A DNA stretch of 64,000 bases from Chitinophaga oryziterrae. GTDB taxonomy: Bacteria; Bacteroidota; Bacteroidia; Chitinophagales; Chitinophagaceae. The stretch spans positions 372,001 to 436,000 of the forward strand of contig NZ_WRXO01000004.1 in the NCBI RefSeq assembly GCF_009758125.1, read 5' to 3'. The first letter of the stretch is position 1. Each line of letters begins with the position of its first letter. Positions 8,226 to 19,400 of this stretch are shown in pieces. The notes below the pieces were generated by a model that did no database searches, had not been told where the DNA came from, and saw only the letters and a program-made list of their open reading frames with translations. The translations under genes were made by a program, and so were the position numbers.

Positions 8226-9446
8226 ATGCATATAAGTATGAAAATGCCCATAACAAAGAACACCGTACTACTGATCTTTCAATTGTCAGCAGCATTGACA
8301 GCGTTAACTTCATGCGGGGGGAGACCCCAGGCCGGTGGCCCGGGAGCGGGTGGCCCCACCGGACCTGTGCCTTATAAAACTGCAGAAGTATACGCAGGAC
8401 CAGCTACCATGTTTTACAGCTATCCTGCTACTGTACAAGGTGAGCAGAATGTTGAAATACGTCCCAAAGTTGACGGTTTTATTCAAGATATATTTGTAGA
8501 TGAGGGAGCAACCGTGCATAAAGGTCAGCCATTGTTTGCATTACGGAACCCGCAATACGAAGCCGCTGTAAGAAGTGCCGTTGCAGCTGTTAAAATAGCA
8601 GAAGCCGATGTTCAGACAGCAGAAATGGATGTAGAAAAGGTAAGACCCCTGGTAGAAAGAAAGATCATCAGCGATTATGAGTTACAATCAAAACAGTATA
8701 CCTTAAATTCAAAAAAAGCCTCATTGGCATCAGCCCGGGCCGAACTGATTAACGCTAACGTGAATGTAGGTTATACCTATTTAACAAGCCCGTCTAACGG
8801 TGTTATAGGAACCATACCCTATAAGGTTGGCAGTCTGGTAAGCAGCACATCGGCGAACCCACTTACCACTGTTTATAACACGAATAACATTTACGTATAC
8901 TTTTCTTTAAATGAAAAACAACTGCTTGAATTTTCAAGAACGCTAAAAGGCGCGACTCTTAAAGAAAAACTGGCTACCATGGCCGATGTATCATTAATAC
9001 TTGCTGATGGAACGGAGTATCCGGAGAAAGGAAGAATTGTTACAGTCAGTGGTCTGATCAGTACAGAAACAGGATCAGTAAGTTTCAGGGCTGATTTCCC
9101 CAACAAACCAGGCTTAATACTCAGCGGAAGCAGCGCTACGATAAAAGTACCCGTTCAAATAGAGAATGCTTTGCTGATTCCTCAAAATGCCACTTATGAT
9201 ATGCAGGGCCAAAAATTTGTTTATACGCTAAACGATAAAGATAGTACTGTAAATACCGGTATAAGTGTATCTGCAAACCCTATAGGAAATCTATATGTGG
9301 TGGAAAGCGGTCTGAAAAAGGGTGATAAGATTGTAGTAGAAGGTGTAGGTAATTTAAGGCCGGGTATGGCCGTTAAACCGCTGCTTTCTAATCCCGACAG
9401 TTTATATGCTGATGCCGGTAAATCTATGATTCATACAAAACTTTAA
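8226..9446 (+). CDS. RND efflux periplasmic adaptor (membrane fusion lipoprotein)
   Basis: This 406-residue protein has a lipoprotein signal with lipobox LTSC followed by GG, which would anchor it to the periplasmic face. The adaptor hallmarks follow in order: a barrel/lipoyl half-motif (VEIRPKVDGFIQDIFVDEGATV), a helical hairpin (about 100-160), the second lipoyl half (YTYLTSPSNGVIGTI) and a C-terminal KKGDKIVVEGVGNLRPGM. It belongs to the AcrA/MexA group. ATGs at 8238 and 8244 are alternative starts. It is the first gene of a complete tripartite pump operon, with 6 nt to the pump gene. Confidence 0.92.
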   Translation: MHISMKMPITKNTVLLIFQLSAALTALTSCGGRPQAGGPGAGGPTGPVPYKTAEVYAGPATMFYSYPATVQGEQNVEIRPKVDGFIQDIFVDEGATVHKGQPLFALRNPQYEAAVRSAVAAVKIAEADVQTAEMDVEKVRPLVERKIISDYELQSKQYTLNSKKASLASARAELINANVNVGYTYLTSPSNGVIGTIPYKVGSLVSSTSANPLTTVYNTNNIYVYFSLNEKQLLEFSRTLKGATLKEKLATMADVSLILADGTEYPEKGRIVTVSGLISTETGSVSFRADFPNKPGLILSGSSATIKVPVQIENALLIPQNATYDMQGQKFVYTLNDKDSTVNTGISVSANPIGNLYVVESGLKKGDKIVVEGVGNLRPGMAVKPLLSNPDSLYADAGKSMIHTKL

Positions 9447-9452
9447 AATATC

Positions 9453-12400
9453 ATGCTTAAAATATTCATAAAAAGACCGGTTTTATCTACCGTAATATCG
9501 GTAATCATAGTAATACTTGGAGTATTGGCCTATTTAGGACTGCCTGTTACCCAATATCCTGAAATTGCCCCGCCTACTGTTAAGGTGTCGGCTACTTATA
9601 CCGGTGCCGGTGCAGATGTAATTCAAAGAAACGTTATTGTGCCGCTGGAAGAGCAGATAAATGGTGTGGAAGGAATGACCTACATGACATCTACAGCCAC
9701 TAATGATGGGGATGCAACAATAACCGTGTACTTTAAACTAGGCACAAACGCTGATATAAACGCTGTAAACGTGCAGAACAGGGTGCAAAGGGCCACTAAT
9801 CTTCTGCCTGCCGAAGTAACCAAAGCAGGTGTGACCGTAGATAAGCAGCAAAGTAGTAACCTGCTTATTTTTGCGCTTAAAAGTGATAATCCGTCATATG
9901 ACCAGACATTTTTAAGCAATTATGCCAACATAAATCTTATACCGGAAATTAAACGGATAAACGGTGTAGGCAGCGTGGTGTCATTCGGTACAAAAGACTA
10001 TTCAATGCGTGTTTGGCTGAAGCCGGACGTAATGGCCACTTACGGCATAACCCCTGCAGATGTGAACAACGCACTTGCAGAACAGAATTTTGATGCTGCA
10101 CCGGGTAAATTTGGAGAAAACAGCGACCAGGTTTTTCAATACACCATTAAATATACCGGCCGGTTGTTAGATACCACGCAGTTTGGTAACATTATTATGC
10201 GTACCAAAACTAATGGCCAGTTATTACGCTTAAAAGATATTGCAAGGCTGGAAATGGGTTCCCTCACTTATTCATCCACCATGAATACAGACGATCGGCC
10301 GGCAACCATTATTGCCATAAGCCAAACGGCTGGTTCCAATGCCCAGGCCATTATTAAGGATGCCATAGCTACACTTGATAAAGCATCCACATCTTTTCCC
10401 AAAGGTGTAAGTTATGTGCCCTTGCTGAACGTGAATGATTTTTTAGGTGCATCTATAGAGAAAGTGGTACACACTTTAATAGAAGCCTATATTCTGGTTT
10501 TCATTGTCGTTTTTATCTTTCTTCAGGATTTTCGCTCAACCCTGATACCCGGTATATCAGTATTGGTGTCCATCATCGGCACGTTTGCCTGTCTCAGCCT
10601 GTTTGGCTTTACAATTAACCTGCTTACTCTTTTTGCACTGGTGCTGGCAATTGGTATTGTGGTAGATGATGCCATCGTAGTAGTAGAGGCGGTACATGCC
10701 AAGCTGGATGAAGGGTATAAATCAGCATATAATGCATCTGTGGATGCTATGTCTGAATTGGGCGGAACTATTGTAGCTATCACATTGGTAATGGCTGCTG
10801 TGTTTGTCCCGGTTTCGTTTATCAGCGGTAGCTCGGGTGTGTTTTTTAAACAGTTTGGTTTAACGTTGGCTTCGGCAATTGTTATTTCAGCAATCAATGC
10901 CTTAACACTTAGTCCTGCTTTGTGTGCCTTGTTTTTGAAACCGCATGAGGAACATGATGGAACCAGGAAAAACCTGTTACAAAGGTTTTACACTGCTTTT
11001 AATACAGGTTTTGATGCCTTAAAGGGTAAATACCAAAAGTCAATAGGTTTTCTAAGCCGCAAAAAATGGATCATTCCATCCACAGTGGTTTTATTTACAG
11101 TACTGTTGGTTTTCTTTATGAAAACATCGCCGGCCGGTTTTGTGCCAAATGAAGATCAGGGTACCATTTTCGCTGATATCAGCTTACCTCCGGGTTCCTC
11201 TCTTGAGAAAACCATGCAGGTTGCCAATATGGTAGACAATATGGCGAAGAATATACCTGTCGTTGTTAACCGGGCAAAAATAACCGGGCAAAGCATTATC
11301 AATGGTACAGGTAGTAATTTTGGATTGCTCATATTCAAGTTAAAGCCGTGGGACAAAAGAGAGGGAGTAAAAGTAGATGATGTAATTGGTCAGCTGTTTG
11401 GAATGACTGCCGGCATAAAAGATGCGAAAATCATCTTCTTTGCACCGCCCACTGTACCGGGCTTTGGTAATTCAAGTGGTTTTACCATTGAATTGCAGGA
11501 TAAGACAGGTGGTAGCATAGAAAACTTCAGTAAAGTAGCCGGTGGCTTTCTGGGAGCAATCAATCAACGCCCCGAAATTTTATACGGTGCTACAGGTTTT
11601 AACCCTAACTATCCTCAATATTTGATGAATATAAACGTTGCCAAAACAAAAGAAGCCGGTATTTTAACCAGTGACTTAATGGCAACTATGCAGGGGTATT
11701 ACGGTGGTATATATGCTTCTAACTTTAACCAGTTTGGTAAACAATACCGGGTTATGGTGCAGGCTGATGCTAAATACCGGAGCAATTCACAGAGCCTCAA
11801 TAACGTGTATGTGAGAAATGCTGCCGGTAACATGGCGCCTGCATCCGAATTTGTGACCCTTACAGCTGTTAACGGACCGCAAAGTTTGTCGAGGTTCAAC
11901 TTATATAATAATATATCTGTCATTGGCAGTCCTAAACCAGGGTTTAGCAGTGGGGACGCACTTGCTGCTGTAAGAGAAACCGCGGCTAAAACCCTGCCTG
12001 CCGGTTACAGCTTTGACTATTCGGGCCTGTCGCGTGAGGAAGTAAATTCGGGAGGACAGACAGTCTTCATCTATATACTTTGTATCGTGTTTGTATTCTT
12101 TTTGCTGAGCGCTCTTTATGAAAGTTACATTATACCGTTTGCTGTTTTATTCTCCCTGCCGGTAGGTTTGTCTGGTACTTACCTTTTCGCCAGAATAATG
12201 GGAATAGATAACAACATATACATGCAAATATCTGTAGTGATGCTGATCGGCTTACTCGCGAAAAATGCCATCCTGATAGTCGAATATGCAGTTGCAAGGC
12301 GGGAGAAAGGAATGGCCATTGTGGCCGCTGCCATTGAGGCCGCCACAGCACGTTTGCGTCCTATATTAATGACGTCGCTTGCGTTTATAGTGGGCTTAAT

Positions 12401-12608
12401 GCCGCTTATGTTGTCTTCTGGTGTTGGTGCTGCCGGTAACCGCTCTATTGGCACCGGTGCTGTAGGCGGGATGCTGACAGGAACAATATTCGGGGTATTT
12501 ATTACCCCTGTGCTCTACATCATTTTTCAAACATTACAGGAAAAATTCAGCGGAAAAAACAAGTCTGATGAGACAACCGTTCATCCGCTAACTCCTGCAT
12601 TGGATTAA
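9453..12608 (+). CDS. RND multidrug efflux pump, HAE-1 (AcrB-like)
   Basis: This 1051-residue inner-membrane transporter has the usual 12-helix RND layout with two large periplasmic loops. The first helix is followed by GLPVTQYPEIAPPTVKVSA. Helix 4 carries IGIVVDDAIVVVEAVHAK with the adjacent aspartates of the proton relay, and the second half has the LIGLLAKNAILIVEYA motif. Length and motifs fit hydrophobe/amphiphile efflux-1 pumps such as AcrB, MexB and BpeF. It sits between its adaptor (6 nt) and outer-membrane factor (24 nt). Confidence 0.95.
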   Translation: MLKIFIKRPVLSTVISVIIVILGVLAYLGLPVTQYPEIAPPTVKVSATYTGAGADVIQRNVIVPLEEQINGVEGMTYMTSTATNDGDATITVYFKLGTNADINAVNVQNRVQRATNLLPAEVTKAGVTVDKQQSSNLLIFALKSDNPSYDQTFLSNYANINLIPEIKRINGVGSVVSFGTKDYSMRVWLKPDVMATYGITPADVNNALAEQNFDAAPGKFGENSDQVFQYTIKYTGRLLDTTQFGNIIMRTKTNGQLLRLKDIARLEMGSLTYSSTMNTDDRPATIIAISQTAGSNAQAIIKDAIATLDKASTSFPKGVSYVPLLNVNDFLGASIEKVVHTLIEAYILVFIVVFIFLQDFRSTLIPGISVLVSIIGTFACLSLFGFTINLLTLFALVLAIGIVVDDAIVVVEAVHAKLDEGYKSAYNASVDAMSELGGTIVAITLVMAAVFVPVSFISGSSGVFFKQFGLTLASAIVISAINALTLSPALCALFLKPHEEHDGTRKNLLQRFYTAFNTGFDALKGKYQKSIGFLSRKKWIIPSTVVLFTVLLVFFMKTSPAGFVPNEDQGTIFADISLPPGSSLEKTMQVANMVDNMAKNIPVVVNRAKITGQSIINGTGSNFGLLIFKLKPWDKREGVKVDDVIGQLFGMTAGIKDAKIIFFAPPTVPGFGNSSGFTIELQDKTGGSIENFSKVAGGFLGAINQRPEILYGATGFNPNYPQYLMNINVAKTKEAGILTSDLMATMQGYYGGIYASNFNQFGKQYRVMVQADAKYRSNSQSLNNVYVRNAAGNMAPASEFVTLTAVNGPQSLSRFNLYNNISVIGSPKPGFSSGDALAAVRETAAKTLPAGYSFDYSGLSREEVNSGGQTVFIYILCIVFVFFLLSALYESYIIPFAVLFSLPVGLSGTYLFARIMGIDNNIYMQISVVMLIGLLAKNAILIVEYAVARREKGMAIVAAAIEAATARLRPILMTSLAFIVGLMPLMLSSGVGAAGNRSIGTGAVGGMLTGTIFGVFITPVLYIIFQTLQEKFSGKNKSDETTVHPLTPALD

Positions 12609-12632
12609 TGATCATTAATTAAATCAAACAAC

Positions 12633-14030
12633 ATGAACTTAAAATATTTTACACGTACAGCTGCTGTAATTGCAGTAGCTGTACTGATATTGCCCGGATG
12701 TAAACTGAGGCAGACTTACGTACGTCCTGCTGTTGAAACGGATAGTTTGTACCGCGGGGGATATACTACAGATACTACTACCATCGCAAATATATCCTGG
12801 CGACAAATGTTTAAGGATGTCCAATTGCAGACTTTGATACAGGAAGCTATTACCAATAACTACGATTTGAAAATAGCCGTTGCCCGTATCAAACAGGCTG
12901 AAGCCAATTTGCGCCAGGCGAAAGCTGCGTTTTTGCCAACGTTAAGTGTTGGGCCGCAATACACCAGGCAAAAAGTTGCTGCTATACAAGGCGGCAACCT
13001 GGGATTTACGCCAGACAATGTTTACGCGGTAACAGGCAATGCCAGTTGGGATATAGATCTGTGGGGGAAATTGAGCAGTGCCAGGAAAGGTTCACTTGCA
13101 TTGCTTTTACAGAGTTATGCCTATCAGCGATCTGTCCAGACGAAACTGATTGCCGACATTGCTACCGATTATTATAACCTGTTGGCTTACGATAAGCAAC
13201 TGGCTATAACGATACAAACCGTAGACAATCGTAAAGAAGATGTAGAAACGAATAAAGCACTAAAGATAGCTAACCGTGTAAATGAGGCATCAGTTGCGCA
13301 AAGTGAAGCCAACCGTTACGCAGCAGAGGTTACCATACCCGATCTGCAAAACAATATCCGGCAAACTGAAAATGCACTGTGCGTTTTGATAGGAAGACAT
13401 CCGGGTACCGTTCAACGGAACATACTTGATGCGCAGGAAGTAGACACTACCTTACAAACGGGTGTGCCGGCACAATTGCTGAGCAACCGACCCGATGTAC
13501 AGCAGGCGGAGTATAATGTCAGGTACTATTTTGAGCAGATCAATGTAGCCCGCGCTTACTTTTATCCTTCCCTTAGTATTACTGCCCAGGGTGGTTGGCA
13601 GTCGTCAACCGTTGGCGATCTGTTTAAAAGCGCTACCATTTTTGGCAATGTTGCGGCAGGTTTAACACAGCCTATATTTAACAAAGGCCTGAACAAACAA
13701 CGGATGCAACTTGCCAAAGCACAATACGAAGAGTATGTCGCAACGTTTCAGCAAACGGTGCTTGATGCCGGTCGCGAAGTCTCTGACGCCTTATACACCT
13801 ACAAAGCAGTGGAAGATAAATCCGTCACCCGTAAGCTGCAACTTGATGCCTGGTTCAGATCTGTGGATTATAACCGCGAATTGCTTAAAAATGGTTACGT
13901 CACCTATACCGATGTATTAACATCTGAACAGGGGTACTTATCTGCACAGCTAAGCAGCATCAACGACCGGTTGCAACAACTGACATCATTGGTAACACTG
14001 TACAAAAGTTTAGGCGGGGGATGGAAATGA
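12633..14030 (+). CDS. RND outer-membrane factor (NodT/OprM-type lipoprotein)
   Basis: This 465-residue protein has a lipobox LPGC at about residues 20-23 and a YVRPAVETDSL region typical of NodT-family outer-membrane factors. Two repeated halves with LIQEAITNNYDLKIAVARI and a later QLLSNRPDVQQAEYNVR give the alpha-barrel pattern. It supplies the exit duct for the adaptor and pump encoded upstream. A strong terminator follows, ending the operon. Confidence 0.92.
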   Translation: MNLKYFTRTAAVIAVAVLILPGCKLRQTYVRPAVETDSLYRGGYTTDTTTIANISWRQMFKDVQLQTLIQEAITNNYDLKIAVARIKQAEANLRQAKAAFLPTLSVGPQYTRQKVAAIQGGNLGFTPDNVYAVTGNASWDIDLWGKLSSARKGSLALLLQSYAYQRSVQTKLIADIATDYYNLLAYDKQLAITIQTVDNRKEDVETNKALKIANRVNEASVAQSEANRYAAEVTIPDLQNNIRQTENALCVLIGRHPGTVQRNILDAQEVDTTLQTGVPAQLLSNRPDVQQAEYNVRYYFEQINVARAYFYPSLSITAQGGWQSSTVGDLFKSATIFGNVAAGLTQPIFNKGLNKQRMQLAKAQYEEYVATFQQTVLDAGREVSDALYTYKAVEDKSVTRKLQLDAWFRSVDYNRELLKNGYVTYTDVLTSEQGYLSAQLSSINDRLQQLTSLVTLYKSLGGGWK

Positions 14031-14077
14031 GTCTTGTAAATCCAGTATAAATTGAGTCCGCGAGGCCGATACGTGGG

Positions 14078-14116
14078 AAAAGCTGCGTAAATCATATGAT
14101 TTACGCGGCTTTTCTG
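14078..14116 (+). terminator. Terminator after the first RND operon
   Basis: A stem of about 18 bp with no more than a two-base loop at its centre runs from AAAAGCTGCGTAAATCAT to its near-perfect complement, with one G-U pair. It ends in TTTT at 14110-14113. Confidence 0.8.
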
Positions 14117-14145
14117 CTATATTAGCAATTAATAACGCATGTCAG

Positions 14146-14967
14146 TTGGAAAAGAACATTCCGGTAAAAAACAAGATCAACGCAGAAAAGCATATAAAAG
14201 CTGAAACTTTCAGGAAAGAGACCCGTACTACAGAACCTCATAAACATAAACAGTATTTCGAGATCGTTTTTATAACAACAGGTAGCGGAGCTCACTGGAT
14301 AGATGGTATTCAATATGAGGTAAAGCCGCCCGTTCTTTTTTTCATTACACAGGACCAGGTGCACAACTGGGACCTGAAAAGTGAACCGGATGGATATGTC
14401 GTTATTATTAAAAAATCATTCATAGAAAAAAGCCTGGACCTTCAGTTAAAAGGATTGCTCGATAGCATAAGTACTTTACATTGTCTTCACATAGAAGAGA
14501 ATGCCACCCTGGACCGTTTATTTGAATTACTGGCAGAAGAGAACAAAACAGAAACAGAGAGCTCCTTTCACGTTATTGAAGGTTTGTTAAAAGCCTTGCT
14601 GAGTAAAGTGCAGCAGATAGCGGGCCCTGAGATGGATAAAATCTCTCAGAAAGCAGATCTGTACCAGCTTTTTCTGAAACTACTCAACCAGCATAATCCT
14701 ATAAGGAACAAAGTATCCTATTACGCAGGCATTTTAAATACCACTCCCCAGAATCTCAATGCCGCCTGCCGTAAAGCAATTGATCTTCCCGCAGCGGAAG
14801 TTCTTGCCGGGTTTATCATGAATGAAGCCAAGCGCTTACTGTTATATACGGATAAAACAGTATCCGAAATCTCTTTCTCATTGAATTTCAATGACCCTTC
14901 CCACTTTGTGAAATACTTCAAAAGGCTTTCCGGGCATACGCCTCAATCATTCCGGGATGCGAGATAG
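14146..14967 (+). CDS. AraC-family transcriptional regulator with cupin sensor, probable TTG start
   Basis: This 273-residue protein has an N-terminal cupin (EPHKHKQYFEIVFITTGSG, FFITQDQVHNW) and a C-terminal AraC helix-turn-helix pair. The pair ends in SEISFSLNFNDPSHFVKYF and RLSGHTPQSF. No in-frame ATG precedes the conserved N-terminus, so a TTG at 14146 is the most upstream plausible start; a nearby ATG at 14139 is in another frame. It stands between two efflux operons and 95 nt before the second, which makes it a candidate local regulator of that one. Confidence 0.85.
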   Translation: MEKNIPVKNKINAEKHIKAETFRKETRTTEPHKHKQYFEIVFITTGSGAHWIDGIQYEVKPPVLFFITQDQVHNWDLKSEPDGYVVIIKKSFIEKSLDLQLKGLLDSISTLHCLHIEENATLDRLFELLAEENKTETESSFHVIEGLLKALLSKVQQIAGPEMDKISQKADLYQLFLKLLNQHNPIRNKVSYYAGILNTTPQNLNAACRKAIDLPAAEVLAGFIMNEAKRLLLYTDKTVSEISFSLNFNDPSHFVKYFKRLSGHTPQSFRDAR

Positions 14968-15062
14968 CAGATACCAGAGTATTTTCAAATATACCATACT
15001 ATGCGAATAGCGATGTCTAATTTTAGCGCAGCATACCTGTGCCCGTTAATATCGCATTTAAT

Positions 15063-16457
15063 ATGAAAGATAATCGTCGTTTAAACCCATTGGTGAAGCT
15101 ATTTGTAGTCTGCTGCCTGCTGGTAATAACAAATGAGAGCTTCGCACAACAGCATCCTCTTTCTATTAAAGAAGTGTTATCACTGATACAGACACAACAG
15201 CCCGAACTGAAAAGTTATAAAGAGCAGGCCACCGCGGCTGGTTATGCTGTAAAAGTGGCGCAGAATACATTGATGCCGGAGGTTACTGCCGGGTACCAGG
15301 CTGGTTATGCTACCTATAACAATATTACAGGTATGAGTTATCCGGGTTTAATACTGCCCATCAGTGGGCCACCCTCTGCCGGGAATACGTATGATCCGGT
15401 ACCCGGAACTGCCCTGACTGCCCTGTTAAAGTGGAACCCTGTCACCTTCGGCCAACGGCAGGCAGCCATTGAAAAGGCAGCCGCGCAATACCGGTCAGCC
15501 GCCAGCTATTATAACGATTTCCTTTTCCGGCAGCAGTTTACCGCCATTGCTACCTACCTGGATGCCGTATATCTCCGTAAGCAATTGCAAAATTATCAGG
15601 CGAATAAAGAGCGCACGGAAGCAGGACTGCAACAATCGCTTATATATGCACAACAGGGTTTACGCCCTGGTATTGATACTACACAGTTTCAGGCAGCATT
15701 GGCGCAGGTGGAAACTGATTTACTGACTATACAACAGCGATATTACGCACAGCTTGCTGAATTAACCCGCCTTACAGGATTGCCGGATCAGCCGGATAAT
15801 ATTCAGTTATCAGATACGCTGCTGATCTCTCAGATGCCTTCTGTTACGGATACAACCACTGCTTTGGGTACACATCCGGTATTGCAATATTACCAGACTA
15901 AAAAAGCGGTCAGTGAAGCTGCATTAAAAGAAGTACAACGCGCCTGGCGTCCCAGGCTGGATATATGGGCGAATGCTTATGCGAGAGGTTCTGGTGTGGC
16001 AGCAGATGGCAGTGTCAATAAATCTGCCGGCTGGTCGCTTACGCAGAAGAATTATGGAGCAGGTATACAACTGAGTTTTCCGCTGCTGCAATTCTCGCAG
16101 GTAAATATTCAGAAGAAGCAGTACCAATCGATCGTAAAAGCAGATGATGCACAACTGGCCCAGGTAACCCTGAATTTGCAGAAACAACAGGAAACGGCCC
16201 AATATAATTACCGGCAGAATATGTTGATCGTGCGTCAGGCAATGGTACAATCGCAGGCCGCGCAATATGCTTTTGACGGATTGAAACTGAGTTATGAAAC
16301 GGGTCTGGTAGATTTTACAAGACTTATTCAGGGGCAATACGACCTGTTAAAGGCGGAAACAGGTGAGGCTGGTGCATATCTCCAGTTATGGCATAGCTTA
16401 CTTGATATTGCCGTTGCCAATGGTAATCTGGATGAGTTTATAAACAGTATAAAATAA
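15063..16457 (+). CDS. TolC-family outer-membrane efflux protein
   Basis: From the ATG at 15063 the product is about 464 residues with a signal peptide (LVKLFVVCCLLVITNESFAQ). An upstream GTG at 15039 would add eight residues in front of the signal. The long helical repeats and the motifs PLSIKEVLSLIQTQQPELKS and YQTKKAVSEAALKEVQRAW fit the outer-membrane factor family. Unlike the first system's factor it is not a lipoprotein. It is followed after 2 nt by an RND pump gene, so it is the first gene of the second tripartite system. Confidence 0.9.
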   Translation: MKDNRRLNPLVKLFVVCCLLVITNESFAQQHPLSIKEVLSLIQTQQPELKSYKEQATAAGYAVKVAQNTLMPEVTAGYQAGYATYNNITGMSYPGLILPISGPPSAGNTYDPVPGTALTALLKWNPVTFGQRQAAIEKAAAQYRSAASYYNDFLFRQQFTAIATYLDAVYLRKQLQNYQANKERTEAGLQQSLIYAQQGLRPGIDTTQFQAALAQVETDLLTIQQRYYAQLAELTRLTGLPDQPDNIQLSDTLLISQMPSVTDTTTALGTHPVLQYYQTKKAVSEAALKEVQRAWRPRLDIWANAYARGSGVAADGSVNKSAGWSLTQKNYGAGIQLSFPLLQFSQVNIQKKQYQSIVKADDAQLAQVTLNLQKQQETAQYNYRQNMLIVRQAMVQSQAAQYAFDGLKLSYETGLVDFTRLIQGQYDLLKAETGEAGAYLQLWHSLLDIAVANGNLDEFINSIK

Positions 16458-16459
16458 TT

Positions 16460-19400
16460 ATGAAGCTAATCAGTTCAGCATTACGGCATCCTGTTACCAT
16501 ATTGGTGGCTGTTATAGCCATCCTCTTTTTCTCTTATACATCTATCAGAAATACTAAAATAGATATTTTCCCACGACTGGGATTACCGGTGGTATATGTG
16601 GCGCAGCCATATGGTGGCTTATCACCAGAACAGATGGAAGGTTTCATCACCTCGTATTATGAATATCATTTCCTGTATATCACCGGTGTTAAATATGTAG
16701 AGTCTAAAAGTATACAGGGCGCCGCTATTATTAAACTCGAGTTTAATGAAGGCACGGATATGAGTCAGGCTATGGCGGAAGTGGTTGGGTATGTCAACAG
16801 GGCAAGGGCATTCATGCCTCCAGGCACAGTGCCGCCGTTTATTACGCGCTTTGATGCCGGTAGTGTACCGGTAGGGCAACTGGTGTTTCGTTCTGAAAGC
16901 AGGTCGTTAGGTGAGATCTCCGACCTGGCGCTCTTTAAGGTACGCCCCATGTTCTCTACCTTACCGGGTGTATCCGCACCGCCACCGTTTGGCGGTAATC
17001 AAAAAACAGTGCTGATTACGATTGATCCCGGAAAATTGAGGGCTTATAATCTTTCACCGGACCAGGTAGTACAAACGGTGGCGAAGTTCAATACGATCTC
17101 TCCGGCAGGGAATGTGCGGATAGGGGATACAACTTATATCACACCACAGAACAGTGTTATTGAAACATTACAGGATTTACAGAACACACCCCTTCAATTG
17201 GGTGCAGGGCCGGCCATATATGTGAAGGATATTGCCAATGTGAGCATGGGGGCCGATGTTACCACCAGTTATGCCCTGATTAATGGTAAACGTTCTGTTT
17301 ATATACCGGTAACCAAACGTGCAGATGCTTCTACCTGGGATGTAGTACAAAGAGTGAAGGCCGCTTTGCCTGATATGCAGGCTGCCATCCCTTCGGATAT
17401 TAAAGTAACCTATGAATTTGATCAGTCGGGGTACGTGATCAACTCCCTCAAAAGCCTGTTGTTTGAAGGTGGACTGGGAGCTATTCTTACGGGTCTGATG
17501 GTACTATTGTTCCTGGGCGATTTGCGTAGTGCCCTTATTGTCATTCTGACTATCCCATTGGCGTTACTCAGCTCAGCGACTGTATTGTATCTGACCGGCC
17601 AGACGATTAATATTATGACCCTGGGCGGGCTCGCACTGTCAGTGGGAATACTGGTAGATGAAGCCACGGTGACAATAGAAAATATTCACCGGCATATGGA
17701 ATCCGGCAAAGGAAAAGCAAGAGCCATTGCGGATGCAGCAAAGGAGATAGCAGCGCCTAAACTGCTTATCCTTTTAAGTATCCTCGCTGTGTTCGTGCCG
17801 GCCATATTTATGAATGGGGTACCTAAAGCGATGTTCATGCCATTGTCACTGGCGGTATCTTTTGCCATGATCGCATCCTTTCTGCTATCACAGACATTTG
17901 TACCGGTCATTGCTAACTGGTGGTTAAAGGACCATGCAATAAAAAAAGAAGAGGGGGTATTTCACCGGATAAAGCAACGATATATAACAGCTGGAAGACG
18001 TATAAATAAAGGATTTGGCTGGATAACGGTTATATTTATATTTGCCGCTATAGGATTAGTCTCGTTGTTGTTTATATACACCGGAACTGAATTATTCCCA
18101 CAAACGGATAGCGGGCAAACGCAGGTACGATTACGTTTGCCTGTCGGCTCCCGGTTTGAACGTACGGAAGATGCAACCAGAAAACTTTTATCATTGGCAG
18201 ACAGCATTGCAGGGAAAGGTAATACGGAAATCAGTTCTGCATTTATTGGTACACAACCTTCCAGTTTCCCGGTAAACTATATTCATTTATGGACAAGCGG
18301 TCCGCAGGAATCTGTTACCCGGATAAAACTGAAAAGAGGAGTTATTCCTGTTGAATCATTCAGGGAATCATTAAGAGCAGCCGTTAAAAAAGAGCTGCCT
18401 CATGCTAAGATTTCTTTTGAACCGGGGGATATAGTGGAACAGGTATTGAATCTGGGTAGTAATAACCCGGTAGAGATTGCAGTAGTGAACCGCAATCTTA
18501 CAGAAGGAAAGAAAACAGCAGACCTGCTTGTGCAAAAGCTCTCTGCTATTGGGGCCTTACGGGACCTGCAGATCAGTACACCGCTGGATTATCCTGCTAT
18601 ACGTCTGGATATAGACCGTGTAAAAGCGGGACAGCTGGGTATTACCAGTGAACAGATAGCCCGTTCAACAGTCACCGCGACTTCTTCGAGCCGGTTTACC
18701 ACGCCTAACTACTGGCTGGATAAGGCGACCGGCACTGCATACCAGGTACAGGTACAATATCCGGAATATCTGATGAACAGTACCGGGCAACTGGAAGCTA
18801 TACCTATATCCGGTGGCCATTACCTTAGTGAGGTGGCCACCTGGAAACATGTAAACATGCCCGGTGAATATGACAGGCTGAATCAGCAGCGCTATATTAC
18901 CATTACGGCCAATGTGCATAAACAGGACATGGGTACTGTATTTAAAAAAGTGAACCAGGCTATCCGCAGCATGCCTGATGGCGCAAAAATTTTATTGCGC
19001 GGACAGCCGGAATTATTACAACAGACACTTAGCAGTTTGCAGGCAGGATTGCTGGTGGCGGTATTGGTGATATTCCTGGTAATAGCTGTTTATTTCCAGT
19101 CTTTCCGGGTGGCACTGGCTACTTTATCTATCATACCAGCAGTGGTAACAGGCTCATTATTCTTTCTTTTTATCACCGGAAATTCTTTAAATATCCAATC
19201 ATACATGGGTACTATTATGGCCGTGGGGGTAGCTATTGCCAATGGGGTACTGTTTATCACCAATGCAGAACATTACAGGAAAGGAGGCGATAACAACTCC
19301 TTTATGCTGGCAGCAGAAAACCGTTTACGTCCTATTCTGATGACATCTGCAGCGATGATTGCCGGTATGATCCCTATGGCTTTAGGACTATCAGAGGGAG

